Assembly (NCBI GenBank): GCA_905214315.1
Contig: CAJMLN010000004.1
Location: 1-64,000 of the forward strand
From: an uncultured bacterium
GTDB taxonomy: Bacteria > Bacillota > Clostridia > Christensenellales > QALW01
Direction of reading: 5' to 3'
DNA: 64,000 nt
The notes under the pieces were generated by a model that did not search any database, was not told where the DNA came from, and worked only from the letters and a program-made list of their open reading frames with translations. The position numbers were made by a program, and so were the translations under genes. Positions 42,510 to 51,109 of the stretch are shown piece by piece (position 1 is the first letter of the stretch; each line of letters begins with the position of its first letter).

Positions 42510-44726
42510 TTATGTTCCTGTTAAAAAGCGGTTGACAACCAGCTGCCTGAATTCCGGGGAAAGCGACGCAAAATAGGCTGTAAAACCGGTTACACGTACA
42601 ACAAGGTCAGGATACTGCTCAGGATTTTTATGAGCTTGTAATAATTTTTCGCCGTCCAGAATATTGATATTAATCAGCGTGCCGCCTAACCGAAAATGAG
42701 TTTTGATCAGATCCAGTATCACCTGCACGCCGCCCTCCTCAAGGGTAATTTGGGGATCAAACTCCAATTGCAGCGGCGCTGTGTTGCCGCGCCCGCACTG
42801 AATACCTGCAATGCCGGTAGAGAGCGCGGTCACCGCACCGTCGATGCGGAAATGCGGGTTAGGATTGGCTCCGTGGGAGATGGGCTCGCCCCTTCTTCTT
42901 CCGTTGGGGGTAGCTCCTACCGCCTGCCCGTACTCAATGCTTCTTGCCCAGGAAAACAAGCCCGGCACAAGCCGCCGGCCAGCCGGCATTTCCTGGGTTA
43001 CTACGATTTTCGTCCACAGGGCGCTGATTCTCTTAGCCCAAGCGTCCGCTGCCGTACCGCCGCCGCAGTATTTGGGTGTGGCCTGCAGCATCAGGCGCAG
43101 CCGCTCATCTGCAAAATTATTTTCCAGCGCTTCAAACAATTCGTTCCAGGAAAGCCTATGTTCCCGCTCGATGCGCTCCTCCATTGCGCCGAAGGAATCC
43201 GCCGCTACGGCAAGTGCCGCGCCGTCCACGCCCACGGTGAAAAGCTCGGCGCACTGCGAAGCGTCCAGTCCTTTTTCCAGACAATTGTGAAACATCAGAT
43301 TCATAATCAGTTCCGGCGTTACCTCATGGATGTGATCCAAATGCAGGTTTACGCCCTTGGCAACGGTATTCACCGCGCGAACCAAATGCTTTTGGAATAA
43401 GGCGAAGAGCCTTTCTGTAGACGGACTGCTTTCCGCCTGCATTTCTATCAGCGCTTGTTCCAGAACTTTGGCAAGATTGACTTTTACGGTATCGTTCATC
43501 GGAAACTCTCTGCCCGGAACACACATCCAGTTGCAGCCGACGGCAATGCGCTGCCGCGCGGTTTTTTTGTCTACGCCGTTTTTCATATACCCGTCGCACA
43601 AATTTTTATCATCGCAGAACCGGGGCCAGCCGTTTTTGTTTTTGAATAAGTAATATACGGCCTTTTCCAAAAATGCAGGATCGCAGTTTTCATGTACGCG
43701 CACGGTCAGGTTGCAGGAAATATTGATCCTGTCCGCAGCTTCTAAAGCAAGGTAGGAAAGATGGTTTGTCAGATCACGGTCGTTTTCGTCCACACCGGAG
43801 AGCTGATAATAATGTGGGTCGATCAAAAGCAGATTGGCAAGAAGAAAGATGGCCGTTTCATCATCTATATTTCCATTTTTTTTGTCATTTTCGTAAAAGG
43901 GAAGCAGCAAAGTATCCAGCTGAAAGCCCGCGCCGTCACGGGTATAGATGCGGGCGGCGCAGTTAAAAAACGCCGTCCACTGACAGGCCTCATGAAATGT
44001 TTGGGGTCTATTCAGCCGGATGTTTTGGCAGGCCGAAAGCATTTTTTCAAGGCTCTCCCTGATTTCAGGCCGGGCTTCATGCTTCAGCAGCTCCTGAATT
44101 TTTTCAATATGCCGGTCAATAAAAGCGATAATCGCGCGCACGCATCTTTCTTCGGCATCATAAAACGCCTGCTTTTGGGGATTTTGTTTTCTTCCTTCGG
44201 CTATCTTTTTTAAAAAACCGCCAAAGCCTAATGAAAACCCAATGCGGTAATCACAGGCAAAGTGCGCGTCGCCATCAATGCCGGAGGCAATGTTGTACTT
44301 TTCCTGCAGGGGTTTTAAATCGTCATAGGGAAAGTGTTTTTCATCCCAGCGCTTGCTCCACTGGGCCGTTGCGCCGCGCTGCATAAAATTGCGGAGCCTG
44401 GTGTTTTTTTGAATCCAGTCGGGCATATAATGGATATCTCCCCGGTAGTTTACCAGCATATCGCGCCATCTTCCGCAAAGCATTTCCATCGGATCTACAT
44501 AGGGTTCGTGCGCGTCTATTACCCGGCAGAAATTTTCACTCATTCCGTCCAGCCCGTAAAAGCTGCCGTTTTCACTATTGTACCACGGCTCTACATAATA
44601 TCCCTCCGGCAGGGGAACGGTGCCGAAATCGTCCAGATCGGTATAGCCGTTTTGCTTTTTTTTCGCCAGTGTATGGGCGATTTTTGTCTGCCTCATATAG
44701 CGCAGTCTATCTTGATAGGTCAGCAT
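42510..44726 (-). CDS. Glycyl radical enzyme of an unassigned subfamily
   Basis: The 738-residue protein has the PFL-type barrel. Near the C-terminus RVTGFTAYF holds the radical glycine (G714), and LSPEFRQLVVNRFL is the usual tail. The active-site cysteine is C398 in AVGCNWMCVPGREFP. In dehydratase-type members (glycerol, propanediol, hydroxyproline and isethionate enzymes) the pattern is GCxE, with Glu two residues later acting as base. Here that place is Trp400, and a second cysteine follows at 402. It therefore does not fit the known eliminases, nor PFL, which has adjacent cysteines. The chemistry is radical-based but the substrate is unknown. Its start overlaps the activase gene by 20 bases. 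The operon suggests a sugar or keto-sugar substrate. Confidence 0.92.
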   Translation of the reverse strand: MLTYQDRLRYMRQTKIAHTLAKKKQNGYTDLDDFGTVPLPEGYYVEPWYNSENGSFYGLDGMSENFCRVIDAHEPYVDPMEMLCGRWRDMLVNYRGDIHYMPDWIQKNTRLRNFMQRGATAQWSKRWDEKHFPYDDLKPLQEKYNIASGIDGDAHFACDYRIGFSLGFGGFLKKIAEGRKQNPQKQAFYDAEERCVRAIIAFIDRHIEKIQELLKHEARPEIRESLEKMLSACQNIRLNRPQTFHEACQWTAFFNCAARIYTRDGAGFQLDTLLLPFYENDKKNGNIDDETAIFLLANLLLIDPHYYQLSGVDENDRDLTNHLSYLALEAADRINISCNLTVRVHENCDPAFLEKAVYYLFKNKNGWPRFCDDKNLCDGYMKNGVDKKTARQRIAVGCNWMCVPGREFPMNDTVKVNLAKVLEQALIEMQAESSPSTERLFALFQKHLVRAVNTVAKGVNLHLDHIHEVTPELIMNLMFHNCLEKGLDASQCAELFTVGVDGAALAVAADSFGAMEERIEREHRLSWNELFEALENNFADERLRLMLQATPKYCGGGTAADAWAKRISALWTKIVVTQEMPAGRRLVPGLFSWARSIEYGQAVGATPNGRRRGEPISHGANPNPHFRIDGAVTALSTGIAGIQCGRGNTAPLQLEFDPQITLEEGGVQVILDLIKTHFRLGGTLININILDGEKLLQAHKNPEQYPDLVVRVTGFTAYFASLSPEFRQLVVNRFLTGT

Positions 44727-45486
44727 ATTGCCGCAGCTCCTTCATTTTCTCTTTTTGGGGAATTTCAAATTTCTGCTGCCGTATTCCCAGCGCTTTTGCC
44801 TTGCTCAGGCCCAGTGGATGATAGGGCAGCAGCTCATATTCCGTTACGTTTTTTAAACGCCGGATAAAATCTCCGGTTTGCCGTATATTTTTGGCCGTAT
44901 CGTTTACAGTGGGGATGATTGGTGTACGGATTTTTATCGGAATCCCCAGTGCGTCAGCTTTTTGTATGTTCTGTAAAATCTGCCCGTTATCCGCGCCGGT
45001 ATATTCCCGGTGCTTTGCGCCGTCGAATATTTTTATATCGGCCATGATAAAATCCGCCCGCGCTAAAACATCGGCGTCAAAGAAATACAGGCTCGTTTCC
45101 ACGGCGGTATGAAGCCCTGCCTGCCGGCAAAGCGTTAAAACCTCCGCGGCAAACCGGGGTTGTGCCAAAGGCTCGCCGCCGGAGAGCGTAACGCCGCCGG
45201 AAACTCCATAATAGGGCTTATCCGCAAGCACGGCCTGCAGAACCTGCTGCGCGGTCATCTCTGTTCCGCAGGGCACGCGCGCGCCGGCATAGCAGCCCTC
45301 CGCGCACCTGCCGCAGCCAATACATTTTTCCGGGTAAAAGAGTTCCTGCCTTGCAAAGGAGATACATTCCGGGTTATGGCACCACCGGCACGAAAGCGGA
45401 CAGCCCTTGAAAAAGACCGTTGTGCGGAGACCCGGACCGTCGTGAATGGACGCGCGCTGGATATCCGCAATCATTCCTTTACACAC
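44707..45486 (-). CDS. Glycyl-radical-enzyme activase (radical SAM)
   Basis: The 259-residue PflA-type enzyme uses S-adenosylmethionine to place the radical on the glycine of the partner enzyme. FFKGCPLSCRWCHNPE carries the CxxxCxxC cluster motif, CIGCGRCAEGC a ferredoxin-like auxiliary site, and TLSGGEPLAQPRF the SAM-binding GGE motif. The auxiliary insert is shorter than in the common two-cluster activases, with only one CxxCxxCxxxC set visible. I favour GTG 45486, seven bases after AGAGGA; ATG 45474 is possible. It is translationally coupled to the oxidoreductase gene before it and the glycyl radical gene after it. Confidence 0.9.
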   Translation of the reverse strand: MCKGMIADIQRASIHDGPGLRTTVFFKGCPLSCRWCHNPECISFARQELFYPEKCIGCGRCAEGCYAGARVPCGTEMTAQQVLQAVLADKPYYGVSGGVTLSGGEPLAQPRFAAEVLTLCRQAGLHTAVETSLYFFDADVLARADFIMADIKIFDGAKHREYTGADNGQILQNIQKADALGIPIKIRTPIIPTVNDTAKNIRQTGDFIRRLKNVTEYELLPYHPLGLSKAKALGIRQQKFEIPQKEKMKELRQYADLSR

Positions 45487-46576
45487 CGATAGGTTCCTCT
45501 TTTTTACTTTCTGCACTTGTGATGATGGCTTCCAGCATGGCCATTACCTCAACATTTTTGCTTAGCGTTGCCATAGGAGGCATTTTCTCTTTTGTTTGCT
45601 TATGCCAAGCATATAAATGCGGCATATCGGTCATCTCCGGCCCAAAGGGGATTTCGGGAACCTTCACCGGATTGCCGTATAAGTCAAATGCCTCAACGCC
45701 GGGCTGATTTTCTGCGCCGCCGGTACATAAAAGCACGCCTTGGCTGCACATGACCATCGGCCCGGAGGGGATTACGGCCCGCGGCGTTGTCCAGGTACCC
45801 TCCAGCACCGCCATTCTTTTATCATACCGAATTACAGCAGCAAAATTATCGGCGGTATCCCCAAAGGGCGTATTCAGTTCCTGGCCCACTGCCATTACGC
45901 TTTTTCCACTGCCGAACAGCCATTGGGCAAAAAAGCAGCCGTAGCAGCCGATATCCAAAAATACGCCGCCGCCGTACTTTTTTTGGTGCCACCATGTCTT
46001 TTGACGCTGGGCATCGGTCATTTCCTCCGCGTTTGCGGCTACACCCCGATGTCTTGCGCCCTTTCCCAAAGGTCCGGTGTGGCCGTTAATGTACCGCAGC
46101 TTCAGCGGTTCGCCCACAAGGTGAGCGTCCAAAGCGTTTTTCATTTTATGTAAATACGCACGCCACATGACCGGCCAGTTTACATAGGCCTCAATTCCGT
46201 ATTTTTCAGCAAGCGCTTCGATATCACGGGCGTCCTGCAAATTTGCCGCCATGGGCTTTTCAAGAACGATGTTGATACCGCGTGCTGCGCAGGCCTCGGC
46301 GGCCTTTCTTTTTTGGGAATTTTCCGTAAGAATAAAGGCTATCTCCGGTTTCACCTCATCCAGCATCCGGCAGTAATCCTCATAAATACGGGGACAAAAA
46401 TTTGTGCGTATATTTTCCCTGTTCCATTCCGGTGTGTACCGGAGCGGCGCAATTTTTTCTACACCCGAAGGGATATCCGCAGCCGCCTCCAGGCTGTATT
46501 CCGGGTGCCGGCTGATATACAGGGCAACCTCGTTTACATGCATATGGGCAAAGCCGATAATCACTGCTTTTATCAT
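45479..46576 (-). CDS. Gfo/Idh/MocA oxidoreductase, type B'
   Basis: The 365-residue NAD(P)-dependent sugar or polyol dehydrogenase has an unusual nucleotide loop, VIIGFAHMHVNEVA, in place of GxGxxG, and a normal EKP motif (VLEKPMAANL) with the catalytic lysine. Segments VNWPVMW and KTWWHQKKYGGGVFLDIGCYG are shared almost exactly with the product of 53234-54310, so the two are close paralogs. ATG 46576 follows GGCGGAGGAATT and lies in the stop of the preceding oxidoreductase gene. Oxidation or reduction of a glycan-derived sugar is inferred. Confidence 0.88.
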   Translation of the reverse strand: MIKAVIIGFAHMHVNEVALYISRHPEYSLEAAADIPSGVEKIAPLRYTPEWNRENIRTNFCPRIYEDYCRMLDEVKPEIAFILTENSQKRKAAEACAARGINIVLEKPMAANLQDARDIEALAEKYGIEAYVNWPVMWRAYLHKMKNALDAHLVGEPLKLRYINGHTGPLGKGARHRGVAANAEEMTDAQRQKTWWHQKKYGGGVFLDIGCYGCFFAQWLFGSGKSVMAVGQELNTPFGDTADNFAAVIRYDKRMAVLEGTWTTPRAVIPSGPMVMCSQGVLLCTGGAENQPGVEAFDLYGNPVKVPEIPFGPEMTDMPHLYAWHKQTKEKMPPMATLSKNVEVMAMLEAIITSAESKKEEPIGV

Positions 46577-47688
46577 AATTCCTCCGCCTTGATTTCTCTG
46601 TTTTCTTCCGCCGAACGGTAGAAGCATTCGATAGCCTTGGTAACCTCCAGGTTTTGTTCCTGGGTAATTAAATATTCCGTTTTGCCGGCCAGCACATCCA
46701 TAATATGGCGGTACATATAGCGGTGCTGCTCAAAGGGAACACCTCGGTATGGACCGTTATCAAACCATTTCATACGGCATTCACTCTGAAAACGGCCGAT
46801 GTTTTTATACAGTGTTTCACCGTTTACCGAAAGCCCGCCTTTATCGCCGCAGATAACCATATCCAGATTCGTCGTCGGCAGATTCAGCGCCCAGGAAAAT
46901 TTAAAATTTACGCTCATGCCGCCCTTCAGGCGCATAAAGCCGGCAGCAAAGTCCTCTACGTTGAATTCACGGTAATCATAGGGCCGGGGCGTAAAGGTTC
47001 CCGCATAGGCGCCGCTTTCGGCAATGCTTAATAAAATATCCTCTCCCTGATTTGCAATTTTTGTATAGGCGCTGCCGGAAACGGCTTCTACCTTTTTATT
47101 GCCTGCAATCCAAAGCAGCGAATCCATTAAATGCACGCCCAGGTCACAGAACGGTCCGCCAAAATTATGCTCCTTCATATGGAACATACCCCAGGTGGGA
47201 ATGCCAATGCGGCGGATAAATGCGATATCCGAAAAATAAACCTCGCCCAGCTCGCCGCTTTCTACCAGCTCTTTGGATTTTTGCATATAGCTGCGCCACC
47301 GCATACACTGGCAGGGAAATAAGTGCCTGTTATACTTTTCAGCTGCCGCCCACATCTCCTTTGCATCGGCCAGCGTAAGGGCAATGGGCTTTTCACATGC
47401 TACATGCGCGCCGGCCTGCAGTGCTTTTATCGTCCATTCCTTATGATACTGATTGGGTGTACACACCGCTACAAAATCCGGCTTCAGCTCCTCCAGCATT
47501 TGCTGGGGGTCAGCATACCACTTTTCCACGCTATGACGCTTCGCAGTTTCCTCCGCGGCTTCCGGGCGGATATCCGCTACTCCCACTACCTCTGCCAGAC
47601 CCTCCTCCCGCAGAATATTCAGCGCCGGAAAGTGGGCGCTGTTTGCAATCATGCCGGTACCGATGACCGCCACACGCAATTTGTTCAT
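46573..47688 (-). CDS. Gfo/Idh/MocA oxidoreductase, type A'
   Basis: The 371-residue protein has a Rossmann loop AVIGTGMIANSAHFPAL, the acidic VADIRPEAAEE that selects NAD, and ACEKPIALTLADAKEM with the EKP lysine. MRWRSYM and DLGVHLMDSLLWIAG are catalytic-side segments. It resembles the first gene of the operon (54322-55413) more than its direct neighbour. It overlaps the next gene by four bases, so A' and B' are made in step. The substrate is probably a sugar, an N-acetylhexosamine or an inositol. Confidence 0.88.
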   Translation of the reverse strand: MNKLRVAVIGTGMIANSAHFPALNILREEGLAEVVGVADIRPEAAEETAKRHSVEKWYADPQQMLEELKPDFVAVCTPNQYHKEWTIKALQAGAHVACEKPIALTLADAKEMWAAAEKYNRHLFPCQCMRWRSYMQKSKELVESGELGEVYFSDIAFIRRIGIPTWGMFHMKEHNFGGPFCDLGVHLMDSLLWIAGNKKVEAVSGSAYTKIANQGEDILLSIAESGAYAGTFTPRPYDYREFNVEDFAAGFMRLKGGMSVNFKFSWALNLPTTNLDMVICGDKGGLSVNGETLYKNIGRFQSECRMKWFDNGPYRGVPFEQHRYMYRHIMDVLAGKTEYLITQEQNLEVTKAIECFYRSAEENREIKAEEL

Positions 47689-47735
47689 TTTCTTTCACCT
47701 CATATAATGCTCCGGCGTAGGAGCCGGCGCTGTAA

Positions 47736-49175
47736 TTATTCGTTTTTAACCTCGCATACAGCCCGCTGTATCGCTCGGTAATAACTGTCGTTCATGCTTT
47801 TTTCAGTGTTTTCCGAAAGTGTCGGGCAGATCCAGCCTCCCTCGTCATGCTCGTTCCAGGCATAGATAAGCAGGGTGTTTGGCCTGCTTTCTTCATGCGC
47901 TTTCTGCAGGCGCAGTATATTTTTAGCATGAAGATACAGCTCTTCCTCGGAGGCAGGCAGGGAATAATGCGTTCCGCTCATCCAGGAAACGGGGTTTTCA
48001 ATCCGCGGGCGGAAATCGTGCCCCAGGCAAAGCAGGGGAACGTGGTCAAGTCCCGTCTGCAAAGAATACCGCATCCGACACATATCCTCATTCCGCCGGG
48101 AAAAGGAAGCATAGGGCTCTCCCGGCTGATCGGATATAAAACCGTAGGAACCAATGGCGTCAAAACCCATATCTTTTATTTTGTAAACGGGATACGGCTG
48201 CGGCTGAGCGTTCATACCGATGTAATACGGCTCGGGATTTCCGGCGCTTTGAGCTGCCCTTGTGATATGGGCACGGTACGCGCCGTCAGCATGTACGGCG
48301 TCAAATACATAGAGAACGGGACGGCCGTCAAATTTCAGATAATATTCTTCCTTCATCTGCCGTGCCAGCCCGGCAAGCGTTTCGTCATCCAGTCCGGAAA
48401 CACGTACAATGGCCGTCATTTTTATCCTATTCCGGTATTTTGATTGTGCATGCCGCTTTCGGGCGTAGCTCATGGGATCGTTATCACGGTACCAGCAATA
48501 AGCAAAATAATCGATTCCCGCCGCTATTGCCAATTTGGCTTCGGTATCAAACCGTTCCTGTGTCTCCGGCGGAAACGAAAGGCTGCCATCCGCCTCTTCT
48601 TTGGAAAAAAACGGAGCTCGCCAATGAAATTTTTTGGGGGAAAGCGCCCGTGCAACCTGACGTGAAACATTGCTTTTCGTATCGTGTGTGGAAAAATAGG
48701 CGTCCCACCGGATAGCGCCGACGGAAAACGGCTGCCTCGAAATCTCCGCTTTTGGTTTCTGCGCGGGGAGAATTTCCTCGGTAACAATTTCTTTTACCCA
48801 AATATCACAAAGAGGCGTACCGGTATCCTGCATAAAATAAGCCGTCACCTCCTGCAGACCGGGGACGAAGGAAAAATCGCCGGAGAGCCATACCCAGCTT
48901 TGGTCCGTTACCAAGACTTTTTCGCCGGTATCGTAGGCAATGAATTCCTGACTGCAATGGATATAGCGCAGCATATGGCATACAGCCAAAGAAACCGGCT
49001 GTGCGCCGGAAGCAAGCTTCAGGCAATAACGCGTTCTGCCGCCGGAGGCGGGCGTCAGCCGAAGCGCCGGCGAAGAATAAGGCTGTGTTCTGTTCTTTAC
49101 AAAAAGCACCCCGCCACGCGGCTCCAAAACCGCGCCTCCCTCGTTAAAAAGACGGCTGTCTGAAAATGATATCAT
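47736..49175 (-). CDS. GH99-like (WbsX/GH71-99 type) protein, cytoplasmic
   Basis: The 479-residue protein lacks a signal peptide. Residues 1-140 form a beta-rich region. From about 150 a barrel domain begins with VGAIRWDAYFSTHD and continues with GIDYFAYCWYRDND, FDGRPVLYVFD and HDFRPRIENPVSW to IYAWNEHDEGGWICPT, whose Asn-Glu-x-Asp/Glu end resembles the catalytic region of GH99-like glycosidases. GH99 enzymes act on alpha-mannosides. It overlaps its secreted paralog by four bases. A cytoplasmic copy suggests that oligosaccharides are imported before complete breakdown. A hairpin lies between it and the next gene. Confidence 0.8.
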   Translation of the reverse strand: MISFSDSRLFNEGGAVLEPRGGVLFVKNRTQPYSSPALRLTPASGGRTRYCLKLASGAQPVSLAVCHMLRYIHCSQEFIAYDTGEKVLVTDQSWVWLSGDFSFVPGLQEVTAYFMQDTGTPLCDIWVKEIVTEEILPAQKPKAEISRQPFSVGAIRWDAYFSTHDTKSNVSRQVARALSPKKFHWRAPFFSKEEADGSLSFPPETQERFDTEAKLAIAAGIDYFAYCWYRDNDPMSYARKRHAQSKYRNRIKMTAIVRVSGLDDETLAGLARQMKEEYYLKFDGRPVLYVFDAVHADGAYRAHITRAAQSAGNPEPYYIGMNAQPQPYPVYKIKDMGFDAIGSYGFISDQPGEPYASFSRRNEDMCRMRYSLQTGLDHVPLLCLGHDFRPRIENPVSWMSGTHYSLPASEEELYLHAKNILRLQKAHEESRPNTLLIYAWNEHDEGGWICPTLSENTEKSMNDSYYRAIQRAVCEVKNE

Positions 49176-51028
49176 TTTGTTCCTTCTTTACGCTTTTTTT
49201 TTATAAGAAGCGATACGCCGGCTGCTGCTCCGATCACGCCGATACCCCCGCACAAAACGGGGATGAGCGGAAACTTATTTTCAATCGTTACTGCTGCCGG
49301 CGGTACCGTTGCTGTACTTTCATCCTTCGTGGGCGGCGCGGTATCGTCTGTTGTTCCGCCTGCATTTTCCCGGTGTTCGGCAATTGCTTTTTTCAGCGCA
49401 TCCAAATGGCCAGTATTGATTTTAGGCGTGCCGTCCTCATTGAAAAGCTGATTACCGTTTTCGTCCACCTCGATGGTTGGGCAAATCCAGCCTCCCTCGT
49501 CATGCTCATTCCAGGCATAGACGGTAAGGGTATTGGCTTTGGTCGCATTTTGGATATCCTCTTGTTGCAGGTAATCGAGTGCTTCTTTTACAAAAGCGTA
49601 CAATTCCTCGTCTGTGGCGTACTGACCGTAGGAATTTTGACCGACCGTCATCCAGGAAACCGGGTTTTCAAACCGGGGTACGGTGTGCCAGCCAAAGGAG
49701 ACATTGGGAATAAACTGATCGCTTGCTGCGAGGTTTTCCGCCCACATGACTTTGGCCTTTGAAACGATATCCGCGAAAGACGCTCCGTTGCTTACCGATA
49801 CGCCGTAGCGTGCCGCCGCGTCACCGTAAACTTCCTTTACCTTTGCTGGTTCGTGCGACATAATCGCCACAAACGGTGCGTTTAATCCTTTCTTCTTACA
49901 TTCGGCACGGTAATAGCCGATATCGTCCTTCACCTTGGCCCATTGCGCATCGTTATCGATATACAGATATAAAAGCGGCCGGCCGTTCAGCACCGTCATA
50001 TAATAGTCCTCTTCAAAAAGGCTTACGATTTCCCGGCGGAACTTATCCTGCCCGGGGGAGATGATGCAGCACATTTTGATGTCTGTATTATAAGCGCTGG
50101 CCTTATAGAATTCCCGTGCGGTTTTCATATCGCCGTCGTACATCAAAAACGCAAAGTAATCAATGCCCGCATCGATGGCATACTGCATTTCCTGATCGAA
50201 AATTTCCTGTGTATACTCGGGAATCTCAATATTTCCCTCTTCCGTAACTCTGGCAAAAAACGGGGCGCGGAAGTGATACTTGGCGGGAGAAAGCGTTTTT
50301 TCTACCTGGGAAAGAATACTGCTTTCGGTTCCTACCGTATCGTTATTATGGCCGTACCAGGCGTCCCAGCGGATCACGCCCACGGTGGTGTTTTCCTCCC
50401 GTACCGCACTGGAAACGTCAATATGCGTTAGCGCATATTCTTCCTTTATCCCGTTCACTTCACTTACTTTTACAAGTGAAAAATCATCCATATAGTAAGC
50501 GGGTGCCTCTTCTTCTCCGGTACCTACTACCTGTACATAGACGTAAACGTGGTCTAAGCCGATCTCCTGGTCATACGTAAGCTCCTTTTCAATCGTAAAC
50601 TCCTGCCAGCCGGTGGTAAGGTCCTTTTTAGCGCTGGTAAGATAGCTGTCATTTTTTTCGCCGATTTGCTTGTAATTGAGCACAAGCTGGCAGTTTGCCG
50701 GATAGCTTTCCTCCTCGGGCAGCCGCACCCAAACGCTGGCGCGGTAGGTGCCGGGCCCGCATTCCTTGATCTGATCCTTTACATTTTGCTGCCAGCAGGC
50801 CCATGCTCCCGCCCGGTTGGATACCGAAGCGCCGTATTCCCCGCTGTGGGCATACTCGGGATCCACGTCTACGTCGCTATTGGGACCGTATTTGGCAAAG
50901 GGGAAGATCTCTCCTTCTTCAAAATCCCCGTTTATCAGCAGCTCGTCAGTCACGGCATGCGCGCATATCAAAGAAAAACACGATAAAAACAGAACGGATG
51001 CAAGCAAAAGTGCGTAAAACTTTTTCAT
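49172..51028 (-). CDS. Secreted GH99-like protein with N-terminal CBM and C-terminal membrane anchor
   Basis: The 618-residue protein has a signal peptide (1-24, ending ICAHA) and a carbohydrate-binding-like beta-sandwich (about 28-190, LINGDFEEGE to YYMDDFSLVKV). A GH99-like catalytic domain follows (about 215-555, GVIRWDAWYGHNN, GIDYFAFLMYDGD, VYAWNEHDEGGWICPT), then a Pro/Thr-rich stalk and a C-terminal membrane helix with a KKKRKEG tail. It is thus held on the outside of the cell. I set the start at ATG 51028, after GGAGAAAC. It shares its catalytic motifs with the next gene. It is the likely first enzyme to attack the glycan. Confidence 0.85.
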   Translation of the reverse strand: MKKFYALLLASVLFLSCFSLICAHAVTDELLINGDFEEGEIFPFAKYGPNSDVDVDPEYAHSGEYGASVSNRAGAWACWQQNVKDQIKECGPGTYRASVWVRLPEEESYPANCQLVLNYKQIGEKNDSYLTSAKKDLTTGWQEFTIEKELTYDQEIGLDHVYVYVQVVGTGEEEAPAYYMDDFSLVKVSEVNGIKEEYALTHIDVSSAVREENTTVGVIRWDAWYGHNNDTVGTESSILSQVEKTLSPAKYHFRAPFFARVTEEGNIEIPEYTQEIFDQEMQYAIDAGIDYFAFLMYDGDMKTAREFYKASAYNTDIKMCCIISPGQDKFRREIVSLFEEDYYMTVLNGRPLLYLYIDNDAQWAKVKDDIGYYRAECKKKGLNAPFVAIMSHEPAKVKEVYGDAAARYGVSVSNGASFADIVSKAKVMWAENLAASDQFIPNVSFGWHTVPRFENPVSWMTVGQNSYGQYATDEELYAFVKEALDYLQQEDIQNATKANTLTVYAWNEHDEGGWICPTIEVDENGNQLFNEDGTPKINTGHLDALKKAIAEHRENAGGTTDDTAPPTKDESTATVPPAAVTIENKFPLIPVLCGGIGVIGAAAGVSLLIKKKRKEGTK

Positions 51029-51109
51029 AGTTTCTCCTTTCCGATGGCCGGTCTTTTGCCGGCGTTTCCTATAAAGTTTATGGCGATAAAAGCTTATCGC
51101 CATATTTTT

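Noticed and set aside
42696..43400. A 234-codon rightward open frame
   Set aside because: It is antisense to the glycyl radical enzyme gene and has no ribosome-binding site or family signature.
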